Part shown: positions 5,349-9,942 of the stretch, piece by piece
Layout: the number at the start of each line of letters is the position of its first letter
How positions within the stretch are numbered: position 1 is the first letter of the stretch
NCBI GenBank assembly: GCA_031269165.1
Contig: JAISZQ010000297.1
Coordinates: forward strand, 1 to 9,942
Direction of reading: 5' to 3'
Source of the DNA: Spirochaetaceae bacterium
GTDB lineage: Bacteria; Spirochaetota; Spirochaetia; Treponematales; Breznakiellaceae
Length of the DNA: 9,942 bases
The notes under the pieces: model-generated
Seen by the model: only the letters and a program-made list of their open reading frames with translations
Database searches by the model: none
What the model was told of the DNA's origin: nothing
Made by a program: the position numbers and the translations under genes

Positions 5349-7103
5349 CTACTTGTTGTAGAGCGGGCGGGCGTGGTAGTTGGTGTGGAGCAGCCTGTGG
5401 GCGGCTTCACTGCCGGGAGACTTCAAGAACTCGCGGTAAGCCTGGGCTATCAGCGGATTCTGGTGGGAACAGCGCAATTGTGACTGTTCGTCGTCTTGGT
5501 AAAGTCCGGCGGCGCGGGCCTTGCGAACCTCGTCCGTTACGCCGTAGGGCTGACCGCCTCCCGCCACACAGCCGCCGCGACAGGCCATCACCTCGATGAA
5601 CTGCCACGGGGAAGGTTTCCCTTCTTTGCGGCAGGCGCGAATCCGCTCCAGCACCGACTCGATGTTGCCCATCTGGTGGGCGACACAAATCTTGATCTTC
5701 GTGCCGTCGAGGTCGACTTCCGCCTCCTTCACCCCTTCGAGACCGCGCACCGGCGTAAAGTTCACGTTACCGAGCTCTTTCTTGGTAACAAGGAAGTAGG
5801 CGCTACGAACCGCCGCCTCCATGACGCCGCCCGTCGTGCCGAACAGCGTCCCCGCGCCTGTGTAGGGGCCAAGCGGGCTGTCCGCTTCTTCGTCCGGCAG
5901 GTTCATCACGTCGATACCGGCTTGCTTGATCATGCGGGCAAACTCGCGGGTCGTGATTGCGATGTCAACGTCCCAGCCGTGCCCGGCGCTCTTCATGTGG
6001 TCGTCGCGGTGGCATTCCCACTTCTTCGCCGTACAGGGCATGATCGACACGGAGTACACTTTGTCCGGGTCAACGCCCGCCTTCTCGGCCCAGTAACCCT
6101 TGATCATCGCGCCCATCATCTGCTGCGGCGACTTCGCCGTGGAGAAATTCGGGATGAAGTCGCTGTAGTACTTCTCCATGTAGTCGACCCAGGCGGGACA
6201 ACAAGACGTGATGAGCGGGATGTCCGGGGACTTCTCGGTGAGCCGTTTCACCAGCTCGGTGCCTTCTTCCATGATGGTGAGGTCGGCGGAGAAGTTCGTG
6301 TCGAAGACCGCGTTAAAGCCGAGCCGCCGCAGTGCCGCGTAGATCTTCTTCGTAGCGATAACGCCGGGTTCAAGGCCGAATTCCTCGGCAAGCGCGACAC
6401 GCACGGCGGGGGCAAACTGCACGGCGGTCGTGATGGCCGGATCCATCAGTTTGGCCCAGACTGCCGCCGTCTCGTCGCGCTCATAGATGGCACCGACGGG
6501 GCAATGGGCCGCGCACTGACCGCACTTGATACAGGGGCTTTCACCCAGCGGCACGTCGGCGGCGGGCGCGATGGCCCCTTTGATCCCGCGTCCCAAGAAC
6601 TCGATGGCCCACACGTTCTGAACTTTCTGACAGACATAGACGCAACGTCCGCACCGGACACACTTTTCGGGGTTCAGCACGATAGACGGGTTGGAATCGT
6701 CGATCTTGAGGTTGTTCTTGATCCGCTGGAACGGATTCTCTCGGATGCCAAACTCCTCGGCAAGCGTCTGAAGCTCGCAGGAACCGTTGCGCGGGCACTG
6801 GAGACAGTCGTTGGGATGGTTTGACAGGATAAGTTCCAGCACGCTACGGCGCACACTGATAAGCTCCGCGTCGTGGGTAACGATGTCCATGCCCTCGTCA
6901 ACAGCCGTCGAACAGGCGCGCGCCATACGCGGCGAACCGGGGCCCGCAGTACGGATGATACAGAGACCGCACGAGGCCCACGGCGACAAGTCGGGGCAGT
7001 AACAAAGAGTCGGAATCTTGATGTTCACCTTCTTTGCCGCATTTACAATGGTTGTCCCCTCCTCAACCTGAAGCGGGGTGCCGTTTATTTTAATGTTTAC
7101 CAT
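5349..7103 (-). CDS. hydA: [FeFe] hydrogenase catalytic subunit HydA, NAD-linked trimeric type
   Basis: This is the H2-activating subunit, 584 residues. In order: a plant-type [2Fe-2S] domain (C34, C45, C48, C64); a His-Cys3 cluster motif (H96, C100, C103, C109); two [4Fe-4S] motifs (C148/C151/C154/C158 and C191/C194/C197/C201); the H-cluster domain with TSCCPAW (299-305), MPCTAKKWE (355-363) and MACRGGC (506-512); and a C-terminal small-subunit domain (about 525-580). By family knowledge C302, C357, C508 and C512 hold the H-cluster and C301 serves proton transfer. All are present, so it should be active once matured by HydEFG, which are not in the window. ATG 7103 is preceded by GGAGAGG inside the 12-base gap after hydB. 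The clusters and the neighbouring HydB and HydC point to the soluble bifurcating HydABC class. Confidence 0.95.
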   Translation of the reverse strand: MVNIKINGTPLQVEEGTTIVNAAKKVNIKIPTLCYCPDLSPWASCGLCIIRTAGPGSPRMARACSTAVDEGMDIVTHDAELISVRRSVLELILSNHPNDCLQCPRNGSCELQTLAEEFGIRENPFQRIKNNLKIDDSNPSIVLNPEKCVRCGRCVYVCQKVQNVWAIEFLGRGIKGAIAPAADVPLGESPCIKCGQCAAHCPVGAIYERDETAAVWAKLMDPAITTAVQFAPAVRVALAEEFGLEPGVIATKKIYAALRRLGFNAVFDTNFSADLTIMEEGTELVKRLTEKSPDIPLITSCCPAWVDYMEKYYSDFIPNFSTAKSPQQMMGAMIKGYWAEKAGVDPDKVYSVSIMPCTAKKWECHRDDHMKSAGHGWDVDIAITTREFARMIKQAGIDVMNLPDEEADSPLGPYTGAGTLFGTTGGVMEAAVRSAYFLVTKKELGNVNFTPVRGLEGVKEAEVDLDGTKIKICVAHQMGNIESVLERIRACRKEGKPSPWQFIEVMACRGGCVAGGGQPYGVTDEVRKARAAGLYQDDEQSQLRCSHQNPLIAQAYREFLKSPGSEAAHRLLHTNYHARPLYNK

Positions 7104-7115
7104 AATGACCTCTCC

Positions 7116-9017
7116 TTATTTCTTGACCACAGCGTTAAACTTACAATTGCTTAAGCATTCGCCGCACTTGATACACTTGGACTGATCGATAACCATCGGC
7201 GGCCTTTTCTTTTTGCCGTCCGCAGGGGCCACCCAGCCTTCCTTTGGCGTAATCGCGTCAACGGGACAATTCCTGACACATTTGCCACAACCGATGCAGG
7301 GATCTTCGAGGATTTCAAAAATCGCCAGTTTCTTGCATTTACCGGCGCGGCATTTCTTGTCGTGGATATGTTCCATATACTCGTCGCGGTAATTCCTGAT
7401 GGTGGACAACGTCGGGTTGGACGCGGTTTGGCCCAGCGCGCAGAGGGATGCCTTTTGCATCGCCTTCCCGATCTCTTCCAGTTTGACGAGGTCGGCCTCT
7501 TCGCCCTTGCCCTCGGCGATCTTGTTCAGAATCGCCAGGATTTGCGAGGTGCCGATCCGGCAGGGAGAACACTTGCCGCAACTTTCGTCAACGCAGAAGT
7601 CCATGTAGAAGCGGGCCACGTCAACCACGCAGTCGTCCTCGTCCATGACAATCATGCCGCCGGAACCCATCATCGAACCCATCTTGGCGAGACCGGCATA
7701 GTCGATCGGCGTGTCGAGGTCTTTCTCGGTCAGGATGCCCCCTGAGGGACCGCCCGTCTGAACGCCCTTGAACTTCTTGCCGTTCTTAATGCCGCCGCCG
7801 ATTTCAAAGATGATCTCGCGCAACGTCGTACCCATCGGAACCTCGATAAGCCCCGAATTTTCGACCTTGCCGGTGAGGGCAAAGACCTTCGTACCTTTCG
7901 AGTCGGGCGTACCCATCGAGGCAAACCACGCGCCGCCCTTGACCAGTATCGCCGGGATGTTGGCAAAGGTTTCCACGTTGTTGATGCAGGTGGGTTTTGC
8001 CCAGAGGCCCGCGATGGCCGGGAACGGCGGCTTGGGAGTCGGCATACCGCGCTGACCTTCGAGGGAGCGCAACAGGGCCGTCTCTTCGCCGCAGACAAAC
8101 GCGCCCGCGCCGAGCCGGATCTCAATGTCAAAATCGAAGCCGGAGCCGAGAATGTCCTTGCCCAGAAGCCCGCACTCTTTCGCTTGCTTGAGCGCAATTT
8201 CCAAGCGGTTGACGGCGAGCGGGTATTCGGCGCGGATGTACACGTACCCTTGCGTCGCGCCAATCGCCTTGCCGCAAATCGTCATCGCTTCGATAACCGA
8301 GTGCGGGTCGCCTTCGATGGTGGAACGGTCCATGTACGCGCCCGGGTCGCCCTCGTCGGCGTTGCAGACGACGTATTTGACATCGTTGGAAACCTTGCGC
8401 GTCGTGTCCCACTTTCTCCACGTCGGAAACCCCGCGCCGCCGCGTCCGCGCAAGCCGGAAATTTCAAGCTGCTTGATGATGTCCTCAGGCTTCCACTCGA
8501 ACAACGCTTTTTCGAGCGCGACATAGCCGTCGTTCACGAGGTACTCGTTGATGTCTTCCGGGTTGATCATGCCGCAGTTCCGCAACACCACGCGAATCTG
8601 CTTTTGATAGAAGCCGATGTTGCCTTCGCCCGCGCCGCGCCGGTGTTTCTTGCCGCTGGGATCCTTGTAGAGCAACCGCTCGACTTCCTCGCCACCCTTC
8701 ACCTGCTTCGAGATGATCTCGGCGGCGTCTTCCGGCTTCACCTCGACATAGAACGAGGTCTCGGTAAAGTTGTTGGACATGACCTTGACCACCGGCCCCT
8801 TCTCGCAGAAGCCGAAACAGCCGGTCTTGACGACCTGGACTTTGTCGCTCACGCCCTGCTTCTGGGCCTCGGCAACCAGGTCCTGATAGATTTCCTCGCC
8901 CTTGTTGGACTGGCAGGCGGTCCCCCCGCAGGTAAGTATCGTGTAGGGACACTTCCGCCATTCCTTTTTCTTGGCCTCCCTGAGTTGGTTCAGAGAATCT
9001 TTGGTAAATTTTGCCAT
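7116..9017 (-). CDS. hydB: NADH-binding NuoF-like subunit HydB of the trimeric hydrogenase
   Basis: The 633-residue protein is the flavin and NAD(H) subunit. An N-terminal thioredoxin-like [2Fe-2S] domain carries C30, C35, C67 and C71. The NuoF core has GRGGAGFPTWRKW (191-203), CNADEGDPGAYMDR (218-231) and GEETALLRSLEG (310-321), the usual NADH and FMN region. A NuoF-type [4Fe-4S] site follows with C480, C483, C486 and C526. The C-terminus adds a two-cluster ferredoxin domain (C574/C577/C580/C584 and C615/C618/C621/C625), which separates HydB from complex I NuoF. HydB of bifurcating hydrogenases is thought to be the site where electrons from H2 split between NAD and ferredoxin. ATG 9017 has AAGGAG upstream overlapping the hydC stop. 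Length and domain order are complete. Confidence 0.94.
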   Translation of the reverse strand: MAKFTKDSLNQLREAKKKEWRKCPYTILTCGGTACQSNKGEEIYQDLVAEAQKQGVSDKVQVVKTGCFGFCEKGPVVKVMSNNFTETSFYVEVKPEDAAEIISKQVKGGEEVERLLYKDPSGKKHRRGAGEGNIGFYQKQIRVVLRNCGMINPEDINEYLVNDGYVALEKALFEWKPEDIIKQLEISGLRGRGGAGFPTWRKWDTTRKVSNDVKYVVCNADEGDPGAYMDRSTIEGDPHSVIEAMTICGKAIGATQGYVYIRAEYPLAVNRLEIALKQAKECGLLGKDILGSGFDFDIEIRLGAGAFVCGEETALLRSLEGQRGMPTPKPPFPAIAGLWAKPTCINNVETFANIPAILVKGGAWFASMGTPDSKGTKVFALTGKVENSGLIEVPMGTTLREIIFEIGGGIKNGKKFKGVQTGGPSGGILTEKDLDTPIDYAGLAKMGSMMGSGGMIVMDEDDCVVDVARFYMDFCVDESCGKCSPCRIGTSQILAILNKIAEGKGEEADLVKLEEIGKAMQKASLCALGQTASNPTLSTIRNYRDEYMEHIHDKKCRAGKCKKLAIFEILEDPCIGCGKCVRNCPVDAITPKEGWVAPADGKKKRPPMVIDQSKCIKCGECLSNCKFNAVVKK

Positions 9018-9027
9018 ACGTTACTCC

Positions 9028-9501
9028 TTATGCCTCCCGGTACTTGTCAAAGATGCCGGGCAGTTGCGCTTTTGTCATTTTCCCGTAGGTGTCCTTGTCC
9101 ACCGTCATGACGGGCGCAAGGCCGCAACATCCCACACAACGAACTTCGTCTATCGAGAACAGGCCGTCCTCGGTAACCCCGCCGGGCGCGAGACGAAGCG
9201 TCTTGCGGGCATCCTCGATGATGTCGCCGCCGCCTTTCAGGTAACACGCCGTGCCCAGACACACCGACACCTTGTGCTTGCCGGGCTTGGTCGTCTTGAA
9301 GAAGTGGTAAAACGACACGACGCCGTAGATACGCGCCAACGGAATACCGGTCAAGTGAGCCAGTTTTTCCGCTGCCGGACGCGAGATGTAGCCGAACGTC
9401 TCCTGCGTCTTGTGCAGGATCATAATCAGGCTACCCGGTTTGACCTTCCATTCATCAATGAATGACAGAAGATCTTTAGGGAACTCGATGTTTTCAGTCA
9501 C
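9028..9501 (-). CDS. hydC: NuoE-like [2Fe-2S] subunit HydC of the trimeric hydrogenase
   Basis: This is the small thioredoxin-like [2Fe-2S] subunit that partners HydB in electron transfer. Cluster ligands are CLGTAC and CVGCC: C85, C90, C126 and C130, numbered from the upstream ATG. The fold is the usual NuoE one, with a helical N-terminal bundle and a C-terminal ferredoxin. I chose GTG 9501 (157 residues) because GGAGG lies five bases before it at 9507-9511. The ATG at 9513 (161 residues) has no visible ribosome site and itself overlaps that GGAGG. It is the first gene of the operon, 10 bases before hydB. The product call is sure; the start choice is not. Confidence 0.92.
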   Translation of the reverse strand: MTENIEFPKDLLSFIDEWKVKPGSLIMILHKTQETFGYISRPAAEKLAHLTGIPLARIYGVVSFYHFFKTTKPGKHKVSVCLGTACYLKGGGDIIEDARKTLRLAPGGVTEDGLFSIDEVRCVGCCGLAPVMTVDKDTYGKMTKAQLPGIFDKYREA

Positions 9502-9598
9502 GAAAACCTCCATTAAACAGTAAGTTTTTGGGATACATTCTCATCCTCAATTCCATTCTCGTTCTCTTCCCGTTCATGAGGGGAACATGGAAACGCGG

Positions 9599-9611
9599 AA
9601 CATTAAATGTT
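9599..9611. promoter_or_regulatory. Palindrome just inside the hydrogenase transcript, possible operator
   Basis: AACATT-A-AATGTT is a perfect 13-base palindrome lying 8-20 bases after the predicted transcription start at about 9619. The position suits a repressor site. It does not fit the Rex redox-repressor consensus that I know. The protein that might bind it is unknown. Confidence 0.35.
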
Positions 9612-9625
9612 GACCTATACCCTTT

Positions 9626-9654
9626 ATTATATACCAGCCATACCAAAAGTGCAA
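9626..9654 (-). promoter_or_regulatory. Promoter of the hydCBA operon
   Basis: On the minus strand a perfect TATAAT (-10, 9631-9626) lies 17 bases after TTGCAC (9654-9649), a weak -35 box matching three of six positions. Transcription would begin near 9619, giving a leader of about 118 bases before the GTG start. The AT-rich block stands out from the GC-rich surroundings. Bases 9514-9598 of the leader hold no clear structure. Confidence 0.6.
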
Positions 9655-9732
9655 GTATTCAGGATAAACGTGGAGAAATAAGGCTTACCCAGCAGACCCG
9701 TGGCCCGCAACCTCACGAACGGACATGAAAAC

Positions 9733-9789
9733 CCGCGTCAATCCGCGGACAAAATGCTTAAGTTGTTGACAGGGGGAAGTCTCCCCCTT
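9733..9789. repeat. Second copy of the AATCCGCGGAC / TGCTTAAG module
   Basis: Bases 9733-9750 repeat the right arm of the element at 4949-4966, and 9755-9772 repeat the complement of 4862-4879 with one difference. A hairpin AGGGGGA-AGTC-TCCCCCT (9771-9788) closes the unit. Bases 9661-9732 hold nothing I can name. Confidence 0.65.
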
Positions 9790-9795
9790 CGCTAC

Positions 9796-9913
9796 GGACT
9801 TGCGTCCTCCGCTATCCCCCTCTGCGGGGACAAAACCATGCGGTGCATGGTTTTGTGGGCGTACCCCAAGCGTCCATGGATGGACGCATTACTGAAGCAC
9901 ACCTACGGTGTGC
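9796..9913. repeat. Array of short perfect hairpins
   Basis: Successive hairpins are GGAC-TTGC-GTCC (9796-9807), TCCCC...GGGGA (9815-9830), a 12-base perfect stem ACAAAACCATGC with loop GGT (9830-9856), GCGTCCA-TGGA-TGGACGC (9870-9887) and GCACACC-TAC-GGTGTGC (9897-9913). Stems differ in sequence and length, so this is not a simple tandem repeat. No T runs follow. The DNA continues to the window edge without a recognisable gene. Confidence 0.6.
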
Positions 9914-9942
9914 CACGCCCCGGCCGGAAACCCGAAACAGGA

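Noticed and set aside
5496..6824. Long plus-strand frame opposite hydA
   Set aside because: It is antisense to conserved hydrogenase motifs and has no recognisable domain or start context.
8184..9110. Plus-strand frame opposite hydB and hydC
   Set aside because: It overlaps two confident genes and spans their junction, which is expected of a shadow frame in GC-rich DNA.
9599..9611. Rex binding site
   Set aside because: The palindrome does not carry the TTGTGA/TCACAA-like half sites of known Rex operators.

Overview
The window reads as a piece of the chromosome of an anaerobic, fermentative or acetogenic bacterium with a fairly GC-rich genome. It holds three confident gene blocks: one unrecognised orphan gene, a two-gene serine biosynthesis operon (serC-serA), and a three-gene operon for a trimeric, probably electron-bifurcating [FeFe] hydrogenase (hydC-hydB-hydA, minus strand). 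The serA is of the short, ACT-tailed kind common in anaerobes. That, the hydrogenase and the load of intergenic palindromes would suit a gut-type anaerobe such as a termite-gut spirochaete, but the phylum cannot be fixed from this sequence alone.

Layout. 1-433: repeats. 521-1468 (+): a 315-residue unrecognised protein. 1469-2220: repeats again, including near-exact copies of those upstream of the orphan gene. 2221-2479: non-coding leader to serC with a degenerate short repeat and a promoter-like site. 2480-4778 (+): serC and serA, overlapping by 14 bases. 4779-5348: a convergent intergenic region packed with inverted repeats and GC-rich hairpins. 5349-9501 (-): hydA, hydB and hydC, spaced by 10-12 bases with good Shine-Dalgarno sites. 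9514-9660: hydrogenase leader and promoter. 9661-9942: a second copy of one inverted-repeat module, then an array of short perfect hairpins.

How the genes work together. SerC and SerA catalyse the two steps that turn 3-phosphoglycerate into phosphoserine. HydC (NuoE-like), HydB (NuoF-like with extra ferredoxin domains) and HydA (H-cluster subunit) together carry every cofactor site expected of the soluble HydABC enzyme, which couples H2 to NAD(H) and ferredoxin. No maturation genes (hydE, hydF, hydG) lie in the window.

The least conventional content is the non-coding DNA. Nearly every gap between genes carries short perfect hairpins, many with three-base loops of the GNA kind. Several occur in families whose stems vary by compensating changes. 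The orphan gene lies between two 132-base direct repeats about 98% identical, and a similar palindrome appears to have inserted in frame into serA. This looks like a population of small non-autonomous palindromic elements; no transposase for them is seen here.
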